From the NCBI RefSeq assembly GCF_900092135.1, contig NZ_FMYF01000013.1, positions 44,021 to 108,020 on the forward strand: 64,000 bases of DNA. The letters run 5' to 3'. The notes beneath the pieces were generated by a model, which made no database searches, had not been told where the DNA came from, and was given only the letters and a program-made list of their open reading frames with translations. The position numbers and the translations under genes are program-made. This DNA is from Raineyella antarctica (lineage in GTDB: Bacteria > Actinomycetota > Actinomycetes > Propionibacteriales > Propionibacteriaceae). Within the stretch, counting starts at the first letter, position 1. The number at the start of each line of letters is the position of its first letter. Shown piece by piece: positions 28,544-37,330 of the stretch.

Positions 28544-28765
28544 ATGGCGAAAAAGGAAGGCGTTCTCGAACTCGAGGGCACCGTGGTCGAGGCTCTCCCG
28601 AACGCGATGTTCCGGGTCGAGCTGTCCAACGGTCACAAGGTACTGGCCACCATCAGCGGCAAGATGCGGCAGCACTACATCCGTATCCTGCCGAGCGACC
28701 GGGTGGTTGTCGAGGTCTCGGCCTATGACCTCAACCGCGGTCGTATCGTCTACCGACACAAGTAA
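28544..28765 (+). CDS. infA: Translation initiation factor IF-1
   Basis: A 73-residue OB-fold factor that binds the 30S A site during initiation. The whole family sequence from [20 protein letters not shown] to the [11 protein letters not shown] end is conserved and the length is standard. ATG 28544 follows GAGG; the in-frame GTG further upstream would add a non-conserved extension. It is the first gene of the alpha operon set. Confidence 0.97.
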   Translation: MAKKEGVLELEGTVVEALPNAMFRVELSNGHKVLATISGKMRQHYIRILPSDRVVVEVSAYDLNRGRIVYRHK

Positions 28766-28867
28766 CCCGGGTGGTGGGCCCCGTGCCCGCCGTCCAATCA
28801 TCCACCACAGTCGGGCGGAGTCCGTGAAGTACGGGCTACGCCCTGCGCCGATTCAGAAAGACGATCG

Positions 28868-28981
28868 ATGAAGGTTCAGCCGAGCGTCAAGAAGATCTGC
28901 GACAAGTGCAAGGTCATCCGCCGGCACGGTCGCGTGATGGTGATCTGCGAGAACCCGCGCCACAAGCAGCGCCAGGGCTGA
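28868..28981 (+). CDS. rpmJ: 50S ribosomal protein L36
   Basis: A 37-residue L36, [20 protein letters not shown] and onward. The zinc ligands are present: CDKC (C11, C14), C27 and H32. It is too short for usual ORF lists but is unambiguous. A GAAAGACG site precedes it. It sits between infA and rpsM, as in most bacteria. Confidence 0.97.
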   Translation: MKVQPSVKKICDKCKVIRRHGRVMVICENPRHKQRQG

Positions 28982-29304
28982 GCACCCTGGCTGCACTCCC
29001 GGTCGAAGACCGGGGGGCTGCCCCGGGCGCCTCGCGTCACCACCCCTGCTGGACGACCCACGGGTCAACGAGTCGGGGTACTTCGCCGGACACAGTCCGG
29101 GACAACAACCGAATACCAACAACGTGAATGCAACCCCGGGACCAGCTGTCCCGGATCCACCCTCGGACGAAGGCCGAGGCCCTGCTCCAGAAGAACGTAT
29201 CGGGCGGACAGGGACGCTTCACGCCAGACACCTTCGCGGGCCACGGAGCCATGCGGGTCGGGAGACCCGCTCCGTCGCCTGTCCAACGGGAAAGGAACCC
29301 CGCC
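28982..29304 (+). promoter_or_regulatory. Structured leader upstream of rpsM
   Basis: This 323-bp gap between rpmJ and rpsM holds at least five perfect short hairpins. They are CCCGGTC/GACCGGG with loop GAA (28998-29014); GACCC/GGGTC (29055-29066); CCGGAC/GTCCGG with loop ACA (29086-29100); CCGGGAC/GTCCCGG with loop CAGCT (29136-29154); and GCGGGTC/GACCCGC with the GNRA loop GGGA (29253-29270). In E. coli ribosomal protein S4 represses this operon at the mRNA just upstream of rpsM, so an analogous role is a reasonable guess. An open frame from 29128 runs into rpsM but has no conservation I recognise. Confidence 0.55.
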
Positions 29305-29673
29305 ATGGCACGCCTGATCGGTGTTGACCTGCCGCGCGAGAAGCGCCTTGAGGTCGCCCTCACCTACATCTACGGCATCGGCCACACCCGCGCCCTCGAG
29401 ACCCTCGCCGCCACCGGCATCTCGGGTGACAAGCGCGTCCACGAGCTCACCGAGGACGACCTGGTCGCCCTCCGTGACCACATGGAGGCCAACTACCAGA
29501 CCGAAGGTGACCTCCGCCGCGAGGTCGCCGCAGACATCCGCCGCAAGATCGAGATCGGCTCCTACCAGGGTCGTCGTCACCGCAGCGGTCTCCCGGTTCG
29601 CGGCCAGCGCACCCGCACCAACGCGCGTCAGCGCAAGGGCAAGCGCAAGGCCGTCGCCGGCAAGAAGAAGTGA
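29305..29673 (+). CDS. rpsM: 30S ribosomal protein S13
   Basis: A 122-residue S13 of the 30S head that touches the P-site tRNA and 50S L5. It begins [20 protein letters not shown], and the C-terminal [17 protein letters not shown] tail is basic as usual. The ATG at 29305 is preceded by GGGAAAGGAACC; the upstream in-frame ATG at 29128 is rejected because the extension crosses hairpins and is not part of S13. Confidence 0.97.
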   Translation: MARLIGVDLPREKRLEVALTYIYGIGHTRALETLAATGISGDKRVHELTEDDLVALRDHMEANYQTEGDLRREVAADIRRKIEIGSYQGRRHRSGLPVRGQRTRTNARQRKGKRKAVAGKKK

Positions 29674-29728
29674 CACCACTTCTCCCGCTCACTGACTGAC
29701 AGACTCTTCGAGGAGCAAGAACACTCTC

Positions 29729-30130
29729 ATGGCAACTGCAGGCCGTAGCACCGGCAAGAAGGTGCGCCGCAAGGAAAAGAAGAATGTGGTCGCCGGCCAG
29801 GCCCACATCAAGTCCACGTTCAACAACACGATCATCTCGATCACCGATCCCACCGGGGCGGTGGTCGCCTGGGCGTCCGCCGGCACCGTCGGCTTCAAGG
29901 GTTCCCGCAAGTCCACCCCGTACGCCGCTCAGATGGCAGCCGAGGCTGCCGGTCGTCGTGCCATGGAGCACGGCCTGAAGCGCGTCGACGTGTTCGTCAA
30001 GGGTCCGGGTTCCGGTCGTGAGACCGCGATCCGTTCGCTGGGCGCGCTCGGTCTGGAGATCGGCCCGATCTCCGACGTGACGCCCGTGCCGCACAACGGC
30101 TGCCGCCCGCCCAAGCGCCGCCGCGTCTGA
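29729..30130 (+). CDS. rpsK: 30S ribosomal protein S11
   Basis: A 133-residue S11 of the 30S platform near the Shine-Dalgarno helix. It carries [20 protein letters not shown] and the conserved C-terminal [18 protein letters not shown]. Normal length; the ribosome site is GAGGAGCAAG. It follows rpsM by 55 bp. Confidence 0.98.
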   Translation: MATAGRSTGKKVRRKEKKNVVAGQAHIKSTFNNTIISITDPTGAVVAWASAGTVGFKGSRKSTPYAAQMAAEAAGRRAMEHGLKRVDVFVKGPGSGRETAIRSLGALGLEIGPISDVTPVPHNGCRPPKRRRV

Positions 30131-30162
30131 TCCCGAACGAACTAGCAAAGGACTGAACCAGA

Positions 30163-30768
30163 ATGGCCCGTTACACCGGCCCCATGACCAAGAAGTCCCG
30201 TCGTCTCGGGACTGACCTCGTCGGCAACGACAAGGCCTTCGAGCGCCGCCCCTACCCGCCGGGTGTCCACGGCCGCGGCCGTACCAAGGACTCCGAGTAC
30301 TCGCTGCAGCTGCGCGAGAAGCAGAAGGCGCGTTTCGCCTACGGCGTGCTGGAGAAGCAGTTCTCCCTGTACTACGAGGAGGCCAACCGCCAGCCGGGTC
30401 GCACCGGTGACAACCTGCTGCGCATCCTCGAGTCCCGCCTGGACAACGTGGTGTACCGCGCCGGCTTCGCCTCGACCCGTCGTCAGGCCCGCCAGCTCGT
30501 CAACCACGGACACTTCCTGGTGAACGGCAAGAAGGTCAACATCCCCTCCTTCCGCGTGACCGACCACGACATCGTGCAGGTCAAGGAGAAGTCGCTCAAC
30601 ATCGATCCGTTCGTGATCGCCCGTGAGACCCACGGTGAGCGTACGGTTCCGGCGTGGCTCGAGGCCCGTCCGAACCAGATGAAGATCTTCGTGCACCAGC
30701 TGCCGGTCCGTGAGCAGATCACGGTCGACGTGCAGGAGCAGCTGATCGTCGAGCTCTACTCCAAGTGA
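30163..30768 (+). CDS. rpsD: 30S ribosomal protein S4
   Basis: A 201-residue S4, a primary 16S binder and, in E. coli, the repressor of this operon. It begins MARYTGPMTKKSRRLGTDLV, without the zinc-binding cysteines of some S4 proteins. The S4 RNA-binding domain is visible as LDNVVYRAGFASTRRQARQL and NHGHFLVNGKKVNIPSF. A strong hairpin follows before rpoA. Confidence 0.98.
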   Translation: MARYTGPMTKKSRRLGTDLVGNDKAFERRPYPPGVHGRGRTKDSEYSLQLREKQKARFAYGVLEKQFSLYYEEANRQPGRTGDNLLRILESRLDNVVYRAGFASTRRQARQLVNHGHFLVNGKKVNIPSFRVTDHDIVQVKEKSLNIDPFVIARETHGERTVPAWLEARPNQMKIFVHQLPVREQITVDVQEQLIVELYSK

Positions 30769-30775
30769 CCCACCA

Positions 30776-30807
30776 GGCAGGAGGGGCTGTCCGCAGCCCC
30801 TCCTGCC
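30776..30807 (+). terminator. Strong hairpin between rpsD and rpoA
   Basis: Arms GGCAGGAGGGGCTG and CAGCCCCTCCTGCC (14 bp, perfect) enclose the loop TCCG, starting 8 bp past the rpsD stop. No T-run follows. It may attenuate read-through into rpoA-rplQ or protect the upstream mRNA end. Confidence 0.6.
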
Positions 30808-30932
30808 GGGTTCACCCCCCGGGGGATTTGCCGCACGGCGTCTCTCCCACACCCGGAGTCGTACGGCACCGGCCGTACCCCTGACAGGAAAATCGCGCCC
30901 TCAAATAGTGGTGGACGCGGAAAGGAACACAC

Positions 30933-31955
30933 ATGCTGATCGCCCAGCGCCCCAACCTGAGCGAAGAGGTCATCGACGAGTACCGTTCGCGGTTCGTCAT
31001 CGAGCCCCTCGAGCCCGGCTTCGGCTACACCCTCGGCAACTCGCTGCGCCGTACGCTGCTCTCCTCGATCCCCGGTGCTGCCCTGACCAGCATCAAGGTC
31101 GACGGCAGCCTGCACGAGTTCTCCACCATCGCTGGTGTGGTCGAGGACATCACCGAGATCATCCTCAACCTCAAGGGCCTCGTGCTCACCTCGGAGGAGG
31201 ACGAGCCGGTCGTCATGTACCTGCGCAAGGCAGGTGCCGGTGAGGTCACCGCGGCGGACATCCAGCCCCCGGCCGGAGTCGAGGTCCACAACCCGGACCT
31301 GCACATCGCCACGCTCAACCGTGACGGCGCGCTGGACATGGAGTTCGTGGTCGAGCGTGGCCGCGGCTACGTGTCGTCGGACCAGAACAAGGAGATCGAG
31401 CACGAGATCGGCCGCATCCCGGTCGACTCGATCTACTCCCCGGTCCTGAAGGTCAGCTACAAGGTGGAGGCGACCCGAGTCGAGCAGCGTACCGACTTCG
31501 ACCGCCTCGTCGTGGACGTCGAGACCAAGCCGTCGATCACCCCGCGTGACGCGGTCGCTTCGGCCGGTCGTACCCTCGTCGAGCTCTTCGGCCTGTTCCG
31601 TGAGCTCAACGTCGAGGCCGAGGGCGTCGAGATCGGCCCGTCGCCGGTCGACGACCAGTACGCCACCGACCTGGCACTCCCGGTCGAGGACCTGAACCTG
31701 TCCGTGCGTTCCTACAACTGCCTGCGTCGCGAGGGCATCCACACCGTGGGTGAGCTCGTGTCGCGCTCCGAGCAGGACCTGCTCGACATCCGCAACTTCG
31801 GCTCGAAGTCCATCGACGAGGTCAAGCAGCAGCTGGCCACGATGGGCCTGGCACTGAAGGACAGCGCCCCCGGCTTCGATCCCTACACCTACACCGGTGC
31901 GGGAACCGACGACGAGGAAGACGACACCGACTTCGCGGAGACCGAGCAGTACTGA
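30933..31955 (+). CDS. rpoA: DNA-directed RNA polymerase alpha subunit
   Basis: A 340-residue alpha subunit. The N-terminal dimerisation and assembly domain (about 1-230) contains [20 protein letters not shown]. The C-terminal domain (about 250-315), which binds UP elements and activators, contains [20 protein letters not shown] and [20 protein letters not shown]. An acidic tail ([16 protein letters not shown]) ends the protein. ATG 30933 has GGAAAGGAAC upstream. A 164-bp gap with a hairpin separates it from rpsD. Confidence 0.98.
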   Translation: MLIAQRPNLSEEVIDEYRSRFVIEPLEPGFGYTLGNSLRRTLLSSIPGAALTSIKVDGSLHEFSTIAGVVEDITEIILNLKGLVLTSEEDEPVVMYLRKAGAGEVTAADIQPPAGVEVHNPDLHIATLNRDGALDMEFVVERGRGYVSSDQNKEIEHEIGRIPVDSIYSPVLKVSYKVEATRVEQRTDFDRLVVDVETKPSITPRDAVASAGRTLVELFGLFRELNVEAEGVEIGPSPVDDQYATDLALPVEDLNLSVRSYNCLRREGIHTVGELVSRSEQDLLDIRNFGSKSIDEVKQQLATMGLALKDSAPGFDPYTYTGAGTDDEEDDTDFAETEQY

Positions 31956-32021
31956 GCGGAAGCTCCGTACGAGCAGTCCCGGGTACCCGCCCACGTTTCA
32001 GACTGAACTGGAGAGACAACA

Positions 32022-32642
32022 ATGCCTACCCCCACCAAGGGCCCCCGTCTGGGTGGCAGCGCGACGCACCAGCGCATCATCCTCGCCAACCTGGCCAGCC
32101 AGCTCTTCGAGCACGGCAGCATCGTGACCACCGAGGTCAAGGCCAAGCGCGTTCGCCCGCTGGCCGAGAAGATGATCACCAAGGCCAAGCGCGGTGACCT
32201 GCACGCCCGTCGTACGGTCATGAAGACCATCACCGACCCCAGCGTCGTGCACGTGCTGTTCACCGAGATCGCCCCCGTCATGGAGGGCCGCGACGGTGGC
32301 TACACCCGCATCACCAAGATCGGCAACCGCCAGGGCGACAACGCCCCGATGGCCAAGATCGAGATCATCACCGACAAGGTGACCCCGAAGGTGCGCGCCG
32401 AGAAGGCCACCACCACCGGGTCCTCCGAGGATCTCAAGGCTGCGGTCGCCGCTGCCGCCGAGCCTGCCGATGACGCCGAGGTCACCGAGGCCGACGCCGC
32501 CCAGGCCGACCTCGATGCCGCCGCCACGCCGCAGGAGACAGTCGAGGCTGAAGAGGCCGAGGCCGAGGACACCAAGGCCGAGGACACCAAGGCCGCGGAC
32601 ACCAAGGCCGCGGACACCAAGGCCGAGGCCGACAAGGCCTGA
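32022..32642 (+). CDS. rplQ: 50S ribosomal protein L17 with acidic repeat tail
   Basis: A 206-residue L17. The ribosomal core ends near residue 120 ([20 protein letters not shown] at the start; [19 protein letters not shown] further on). The remaining 80 residues are Ala/Glu/Asp-rich and end in near-identical units of the type DTKAED/DTKAAD. The E. coli protein has 127 residues. Tails of this kind occur in actinobacterial L17 and are probably disordered; the repeats may vary between strains. A strong hairpin follows. Confidence 0.97.
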   Translation: MPTPTKGPRLGGSATHQRIILANLASQLFEHGSIVTTEVKAKRVRPLAEKMITKAKRGDLHARRTVMKTITDPSVVHVLFTEIAPVMEGRDGGYTRITKIGNRQGDNAPMAKIEIITDKVTPKVRAEKATTTGSSEDLKAAVAAAAEPADDAEVTEADAAQADLDAAATPQETVEAEEAEAEDTKAEDTKAADTKAADTKAEADKA

Positions 32643-32656
32643 CCAGCAGGACGTGT

Positions 32657-32692
32657 CGAAGGGCGTAGGAGGGAGACCTCCTGCGCCCTTCG
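32657..32692 (+). terminator. Terminator hairpin after rplQ
   Basis: Arms CGAAGGGCGTAGGAGG and CCTCCTGCGCCCTTCG (16 pairs including one T-G wobble) enclose a GAGA tetraloop, 15 bp past the rplQ stop. There is no T-run. Its position marks the end of the ribosomal alpha operon. Confidence 0.7.
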
Positions 32693-32763
32693 TGCATGGG
32701 CGCCCCGGTAGCTTGTGGGTAGCGGGGGACCAAGGAGCAGCGCGGCTGCGGGAGGATCGATCT

Positions 32764-33969
32764 GTGAGCGAGTCGTACAAACACCTGAGGATCGCCCAGC
32801 TGGCGAATTTCGTCGGGCCCGAGTCGGGTGGCATGCGTACGGCCATCAACAACATCGGCGAGGGCTACCAGGCCGCCGGTGCCGAACGGATCCTGGTCGT
32901 GCCGGGCCGGCGCGACGGGTTCGAGGAGACCGAGCACGGCATGGTGGTGTACGTGCGGGCTCCGCGCCTGCCGGTGAAGAGCAACGGCTACCGGATGATC
33001 ACCGCCCCCAGTCGGGCGCTCCGGGTGCTGGACCACTTCCGCCCCACCTCGGTGGAGATCTCCGACAAGTGGACCCTGGCCCCGATCGCCTCGTGGGCGT
33101 CCGCCCGCGGCATCGGCTCCATGCTGTTCAGCCACGAGCGCCTGGACACGATGGCCAGCCTGTGGCTGCGCGGGTCGGTCAACATCTCCGCCTGGGTGGA
33201 GCACCGCAACCGTACGCTCGGGCGGCGCTTCGACCGGGTCGTGGTCACCTCCGACTTCGCCGCCCAGGAGTTCGCCGAGGACGGCGTACAGGTCACCAAG
33301 GTGCCCCTGGGCGTCGACCTGGAGCTGTTCCACCCCTCCAAGGGCCACCCGGCCGACGACGGGCTGCTGAAGCTGGTGTACGTCGGCCGGATGTCGCGGG
33401 AGAAGTCCCCCCAGCTGGGTGTCGACGTGGCGCTGGAGCTGCACCGACGCGGAGTGCCGTTCCGGCTCGACATGTACGGGTCGGGCCCGGACCTGGAGGA
33501 GCTGAAGGAGCAGGCGGGTGATGCCCCGGTCGTCTTCCACGGCTACCAGAAGGACCGCGAGCTGATCGCCCGGCGCTACGCCGAGGCGGACGTCTCGTTC
33601 TCCGTCTGCCCGGTGGAGACGTTCGGGCTGGCCGCGCTGGAGGCCCTGGCCAGCGGGACGCCGATCCTGACCGCCGACACCGGCGGTGCGCACGAGCTGG
33701 TCGACGAGACCTGCGGGGCCAGCGCCCGGCCCGAGCCGGTCGCGATGACCGATGCCCTGCTCGCCCTGGTGGAGCGTCCGCGTGACCAGGTGCGGGCCGC
33801 CGCCCGGGCGCGGGCCGAGGCCTACCCCTGGTCCACCACCGTCAGCCGGATGCTGGCGCTGCACGAGCAACTGGCCCACGACGCGCCGTACGCCGCGATC
33901 AGGCGGGGGATCCTGCGTCGGCGCCGCCCCCAGGAGTGGATGGACGCCTGGCAGCGCGACCTGGAGTGA
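32764..33969 (+). CDS. Glycosyltransferase family 4, probable mannosyltransferase
   Basis: A 401-residue GT-B enzyme. The N-terminal acceptor lobe has the glycine-rich LANFVGPESGGMRTAINNIG. The C-terminal donor lobe has LVYVGRMSREKSPQLGVD and the GT4 E-x7-E motif within PVETFGLAALEALASG. Actinobacterial relatives transfer mannose from GDP-mannose to lipid acceptors, but donor and acceptor cannot be fixed here. The start is GTG 32764; a longer frame upstream lies in the rplQ region and its terminator. It is a single gene between rplQ and modA. Confidence 0.83.
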   Translation: MSESYKHLRIAQLANFVGPESGGMRTAINNIGEGYQAAGAERILVVPGRRDGFEETEHGMVVYVRAPRLPVKSNGYRMITAPSRALRVLDHFRPTSVEISDKWTLAPIASWASARGIGSMLFSHERLDTMASLWLRGSVNISAWVEHRNRTLGRRFDRVVVTSDFAAQEFAEDGVQVTKVPLGVDLELFHPSKGHPADDGLLKLVYVGRMSREKSPQLGVDVALELHRRGVPFRLDMYGSGPDLEELKEQAGDAPVVFHGYQKDRELIARRYAEADVSFSVCPVETFGLAALEALASGTPILTADTGGAHELVDETCGASARPEPVAMTDALLALVERPRDQVRAAARARAEAYPWSTTVSRMLALHEQLAHDAPYAAIRRGILRRRRPQEWMDAWQRDLE

Positions 33970-34010
33970 GGGACCGCCCACGGCCCGGCCCCGTTCCGTT
34001 CGGCACACCG

Positions 34011-34046
34011 GGGAGGGGTATACCTCCCTGGGTATCGGTCTAGGGT
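34011..34046 (+). promoter_or_regulatory. Candidate modAB control region
   Basis: An inverted repeat GGGAGG/CCTCCC (34011-34028) surrounds GGTATA, and a -10-like TAGGGT lies at 34041-34046. GGTAT occurs again at 34031-34035. It does not match the E. coli ModE site. It is the only notable structure in the 197 bp before modA. Confidence 0.3.
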
Positions 34047-34166
34047 GCTGGTACCGGTTCACGCCGTCGTGTCGAGGTCCCCGCTGTCGGCCCACTTCGC
34101 ACCACCCCACCGCCGGTCCGTAGCCGACGCGGCAGGTGCGTCGGCGGACCCGAGGAGATCTCCCAG

Positions 34167-34988
34167 ATGAAGCGCATCGTTGCCCTCGTCGCCACCCTTC
34201 CCCTGGCCCTGGTCGCCGCGTGCGGCCCGGCACCGTCCAGCAGTTCCCTGCCGGGCGCGTCGGCCCCAGCGTCGACGACCGGCGTCGTCGGGGGCGAGGT
34301 GCAGGTGTACGCACCCGGCGCCCTCGCCGCCCACACCGACCTGATCGCCGCGGCCTACGCCGCCGCCAGGCCCGGGGCAACGGCGGCCTTCGAGGTCAGC
34401 CACACCCCGACCCAGTACGAACAGCTCAAGCAGGGCTCGACCACCGACGTGTGGATCGCCGCCAACCCCAAGCTGATGGCCCAGGCAGGGACCGATGACC
34501 TGGTCCTCGCGGACCCGAGCAGGCCCGTCGTGCGGACCAAGCTGGCGATCGTCACGGCTCCCGGCAACCCGGCCGGCATCTCGTCGCCCGCGGACCTGGC
34601 CAAGCCGGGAGTGAAGCTGCTGCTCGCCGAGGACCAGTTGCCCATCGGCATGGCGGTGAGCACCTTCCTCCAGAAGATGGACGCCGGGCAGCCGGGCTAC
34701 TCCGACCGGGTGAAGGCCAACGTCTCCTCCCGTGAGCTGGGGGTCAAGCCGATCGTCGCCAAGGTCGGCCTGGGCGAGGCCGACGCGGGAATCGTCTTCG
34801 TCACCGACGTGGACGAGAAGGTCGGCGTGGTGCCTATCCCCGACGACGTGAACGCCATGCTGTCGCTCGAGGTGGCTCCCGTGACGAAGGCCGACCACCC
34901 CGAGGCCGCCCGGCAGTTCGTCGACTACCTGGCCTCGCCACAGGGCATCCAGGTGCTCCTCGACGCTGGCTACCTCCCCTCGGAGTGA
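34167..34988 (+). CDS. modA: Molybdate ABC transporter substrate-binding lipoprotein
   Basis: A 273-residue molybdate/tungstate-binding protein. The signal peptide (MKRIVALVATLPLALVAAC) ends in a lipobox with C19 as the anchor. The mature part has the ModA pattern: VQVYAPGALAAHTDLIAAAY, then QGSTTDVWIAANPKLM and the C-terminal RQFVDYLASPQGIQVLLDAG. It supplies molybdenum for the cofactor of nitrate reductase encoded in the same window. It overlaps modB by GTGA. Confidence 0.92.
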   Translation: MKRIVALVATLPLALVAACGPAPSSSSLPGASAPASTTGVVGGEVQVYAPGALAAHTDLIAAAYAAARPGATAAFEVSHTPTQYEQLKQGSTTDVWIAANPKLMAQAGTDDLVLADPSRPVVRTKLAIVTAPGNPAGISSPADLAKPGVKLLLAEDQLPIGMAVSTFLQKMDAGQPGYSDRVKANVSSRELGVKPIVAKVGLGEADAGIVFVTDVDEKVGVVPIPDDVNAMLSLEVAPVTKADHPEAARQFVDYLASPQGIQVLLDAGYLPSE

Positions 34989-35776
34989 GGCGCAGCCGGA
35001 GTCAGCGCTGGCTCTTCGCGGTTCCCGCGGCACTGTCGGTCCTCGGGCTGTCGGTGCCGCTGGCGGCGCTGGTCGGGCGGGCGCTCACCCAGGGCACGGG
35101 CCACCTCGTCGATCCCGCGATCGGCGCGGCCGTCCGCCTCAGCCTCGCCACGTCGGCGATCTCCACGTTGGTGGTGATCGCTCTCGGCACCCCGCTGGCG
35201 TACGTGATGGCGCGCTACCGCTTCCGTGGGCGGGGGCTGGTGCAGCTGGTCATCGACCTGCCGATCGTGCTGCCGCCGATGGTGGCGGGGATCGGCCTGC
35301 TGATGGCCTTCGGGCGTCAGGGGTTGCTCGGGGCGCCGTTGTCCGTGCTGGGCATCAGCCTGCCGTTCACCACTGTCGCGGTGGTGATGGCCCAGGCGTT
35401 CGTCGCCGGCCCCTTCTTCGTACGATCGGCGACGATCGGGTTCGCGGCCGTGGACCGCAGCGTACGCGAGGCCGCCGCGGTGGAGGGTGCCACCGAGCTG
35501 GAGGTCTTCCGCAAGATCGAGGTGCCGCTCGCTGCCCGGCCGATCGGCAGCGGGATCGTCCTGGCCTGGGCCCGTGCGGTGGGGGAGTTCGGCGCGACGA
35601 TCTTCTTCGCTGGCAACAGGGAAGGGGTGACCCAGACCATGCCGCTGCTGATCTTCGTCGGGTTCGAGACCGAGATCGAGGTCGCGATCGCCCTGTCGGT
35701 GGTCCTGGTCGCGATGTCGGCGGTGGTGCTAGGTGTCCTGCGGCTGCTGGACCGGCCGGGCGTGGTGGGCCACTGA
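34985..35776 (+). CDS. modB: Molybdate ABC transporter permease
   Basis: A 263-residue inner-membrane permease with about five or six helices. The coupling-helix motif EAAAVEGATELEVFRKIEVP is present, and TPLAYVMARYRFRGRGL and LPIVLPPMVAGIGLLMAFGR are typical of ModB. The GTG start overlaps the modA stop (GTGA). No ATPase gene (modC) follows: a convergent terminator and sodA come next, so the ATPase must be encoded elsewhere or shared with another system. Confidence 0.92.
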   Translation: MRRSRSQRWLFAVPAALSVLGLSVPLAALVGRALTQGTGHLVDPAIGAAVRLSLATSAISTLVVIALGTPLAYVMARYRFRGRGLVQLVIDLPIVLPPMVAGIGLLMAFGRQGLLGAPLSVLGISLPFTTVAVVMAQAFVAGPFFVRSATIGFAAVDRSVREAAAVEGATELEVFRKIEVPLAARPIGSGIVLAWARAVGEFGATIFFAGNREGVTQTMPLLIFVGFETEIEVAIALSVVLVAMSAVVLGVLRLLDRPGVVGH

Positions 35777-35790
35777 CCCCCGGAAACGCA

Positions 35791-35817
35791 GAGGGCGGGC
35801 CCGTCGGGCCCGCCCTC
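35791..35817. terminator. Bidirectional terminator between modB and sodA
   Basis: Arms GAGGGCGGGCCC and GGGCCCGCCCTC (12 bp, perfect) enclose GTC in the 81 bp between two convergent genes. It can serve both strands. There is no T-run. Confidence 0.7.
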
Positions 35818-35857
35818 CACGGAGATCAGCGTTCAGCGACCAGTGATCGGTCGACGA

Positions 35858-36454
35858 TCAGGCCTGGGTGGCCTTGGTGAGGCGCTCGTTGACGTTGTCC
35901 CAGTTGACGACGTCCCACCAGGCGTTCACGAAGTCCGCCTTGACGTTCTTGTACTGCAGGTAGAAGGCGTGCTCCCACATGTCGAGCAGCAGCAGCGGGG
36001 TCTGGCCGACCGGCAGGTTGCCCTGGTGGTCGAAGACCTGGTAGACGCGCAGGTCCTGCGACAGGCCGTCGTAGCCCAGGACGGCCCAGCCGGAGCCCTG
36101 GATGCCCAGCGCCACCGCGGAGAACTCCTTCTTGAAGGAGTCCAGGCCGCCGAACTTACCGTCCAGCGCGGTCTTGATCTCGCCGGTGGGCTCGGAGCCG
36201 TCCGGGGTCATGTTGGTCCAGAAGACCGAGTGGTTGAAGTGGCCGCCCAGGTTGAAGGCGAGGTCCTTCTCCAGCTTGTTGATGACGCCGAAGTTGCCGT
36301 TCGAACGCGCGTCGGCCAGCTGCTCCAGGGCGGTGTTGGCGCCCTTCACGTAGGTGGCGTGGTGCTTGTCGTGGTGCAGCTCCATGATCTCCGGCACGAT
36401 GGCCGGGGCGAGAGCGTTGTAGTCATAGGGAAGATCGGGCAGCTGGTAGGTCAT
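35858..36454 (-). CDS. sodA: Superoxide dismutase (Fe/Mn)
   Basis: A 198-residue cytosolic enzyme converting superoxide to peroxide and oxygen. The metal ligands are H27 in ELHHDKHH, the second histidine in GHFNHSVFW, and D and H in DMWEHAFYLQYKN. From memory it is very close to the Propionibacterium shermanii cambialistic SOD, which works with Fe or Mn; metal choice here is not known. A GAAGGAG site and a good promoter lie upstream. The neighbour YHS gene is on the same strand but has its own start region. Confidence 0.96.
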   Translation of the reverse strand: MTYQLPDLPYDYNALAPAIVPEIMELHHDKHHATYVKGANTALEQLADARSNGNFGVINKLEKDLAFNLGGHFNHSVFWTNMTPDGSEPTGEIKTALDGKFGGLDSFKKEFSAVALGIQGSGWAVLGYDGLSQDLRVYQVFDHQGNLPVGQTPLLLLDMWEHAFYLQYKNVKADFVNAWWDVVNWDNVNERLTKATQA

Positions 36455-36508
36455 GTCTTCTCCTTCACGCGGCGTATGCCGCTGTAACTGCGAACTGAGT
36501 CGATCCCC

Positions 36509-36536
36509 ACATTACCGGGGTGGCTGGCCGCGTCAA
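36509..36536 (-). promoter_or_regulatory. sodA promoter
   Basis: On the minus strand TTGACG (36536-36531) and TAATGT (36514-36509) are separated by 16 bp, about 55 bp before the sodA start. This is the best sigma-70-type match in the region. Confidence 0.65.
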
Positions 36537-36568
36537 TGGGATCGTCTCCCTGCGGCGAACGCCGGTCG

Positions 36569-36844
36569 TCAGGCGGTCAGGACGTACGCCAGCGGGTCGG
36601 CATCGAACAGGGCGGCGCAGTCGGAGCAGCAGAAGTAGTAGCGCCTCCCGGCACGTACCCGGACGTGCCCGTCCGCCTCCGCCCGGGACCGGACGGTGGG
36701 ACTGTCGCGGATCGTGCAGGTCACCAGCCGGTCGGCGGGTCCGACGGGACCGGGGACGGGGGCGCCGGGTCCGGCGCGGCGGCCGGCCCGTTCCCGGGCA
36801 TCCCGGCGTGATCGACCGGTCAGGTCGCTTCCCTGGGTCCTCAT
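36569..36844 (-). CDS. Small YHS-domain protein
   Basis: A 91-residue protein. The last 50 residues fit the YHS/TRASH-like metal-binding domain: C43, then YYFCCSDCAALFDADP with C72, C73 and C76. YHS domains bind heavy metals or act as metal sensors in copper and mercury handling proteins. The first 35 residues are Arg/Gly/Pro-rich and look disordered. ATG 36844 has a clear GGAGGAA site. No metal-transport gene is adjacent, so its role is open. Confidence 0.65.
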   Translation of the reverse strand: MRTQGSDLTGRSRRDARERAGRRAGPGAPVPGPVGPADRLVTCTIRDSPTVRSRAEADGHVRVRAGRRYYFCCSDCAALFDADPLAYVLTA

Positions 36845-37047
36845 GGTCGGTTCCTCCCCTACCCGGTCCCACCCGGCTGCGGCCGCGGGTATCGGTCCGC
36901 CGTCGGAGTTGTTCCGAGCCTAGGTGGCGCCGAGGGATGCGCCCAAGGGTCTGCGGGGACCTGGGCCGAGACCTGATCCAAGCTTGACCCACCCTTGACC
37001 CAAACATCGACAATTCGCTCTGGGCGAACAGCCTTGCGGAATTGGAC

Positions 37048-37082
37048 GACCCCGGACCCCCGCGCAGCGGGGGTCCGGGGTC
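37048..37082 (-). terminator. Terminator hairpin after csbD
   Basis: Arms GACCCCGGACCCCCGC and GCGGGGGTCCGGGGTC (16 bp, perfect) enclose GCA, about 30 bp past the csbD stop. It is among the strongest stems in the window; no T-run follows. The rest of 36845-37110 shows only a duplicated CTTGACCCA motif. Confidence 0.7.
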
Positions 37083-37110
37083 ATGACGGCCGGGGGGGAG
37101 CCGTGGTGGA

Positions 37111-37320
37111 TCAGAAGCGGTCCTTGGCGCGGCCCAAGTCGTTGGCGGCGTCCTTCGCGGCATCCTTGACGTCCTCGCCCACCTGCTTCATCTTGGCGCT
37201 GCCCTGCTGGGCCTGGCCCTCCGCCTCGAGTCGTTCATTGTCGGTAGCGCGGCCGGCGGCCTCCTTGGCCTTGCCGCCGAGCTCCTCCGCCTTGTTGGCG
37301 GCCTTGTCGCCGATGCCCAT
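37111..37320 (-). CDS. CsbD family stress protein
   Basis: A 69-residue Lys/Ala/Glu-rich helical protein of the CsbD family (MGIGDKAANKAEELGGKAKE to DLGRAKDRF). In other bacteria csbD genes are induced by general stress; biochemical function is unknown. I chose the ATG at 37320, which has GAGGAGTACCC upstream; a longer frame would add 13 residues that read through the upstream inverted repeat. Confidence 0.88.
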   Translation of the reverse strand: MGIGDKAANKAEELGGKAKEAAGRATDNERLEAEGQAQQGSAKMKQVGEDVKDAAKDAANDLGRAKDRF

Positions 37321-37330
37321 GGGTACTCCT

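Noticed and set aside
29128..29304. N-terminal extension of S13 from an upstream ATG
   Set aside because: S13 families start at [10 protein letters not shown]; the extension crosses two hairpins and has no conserved sequence, while a good ribosome site precedes 29305.
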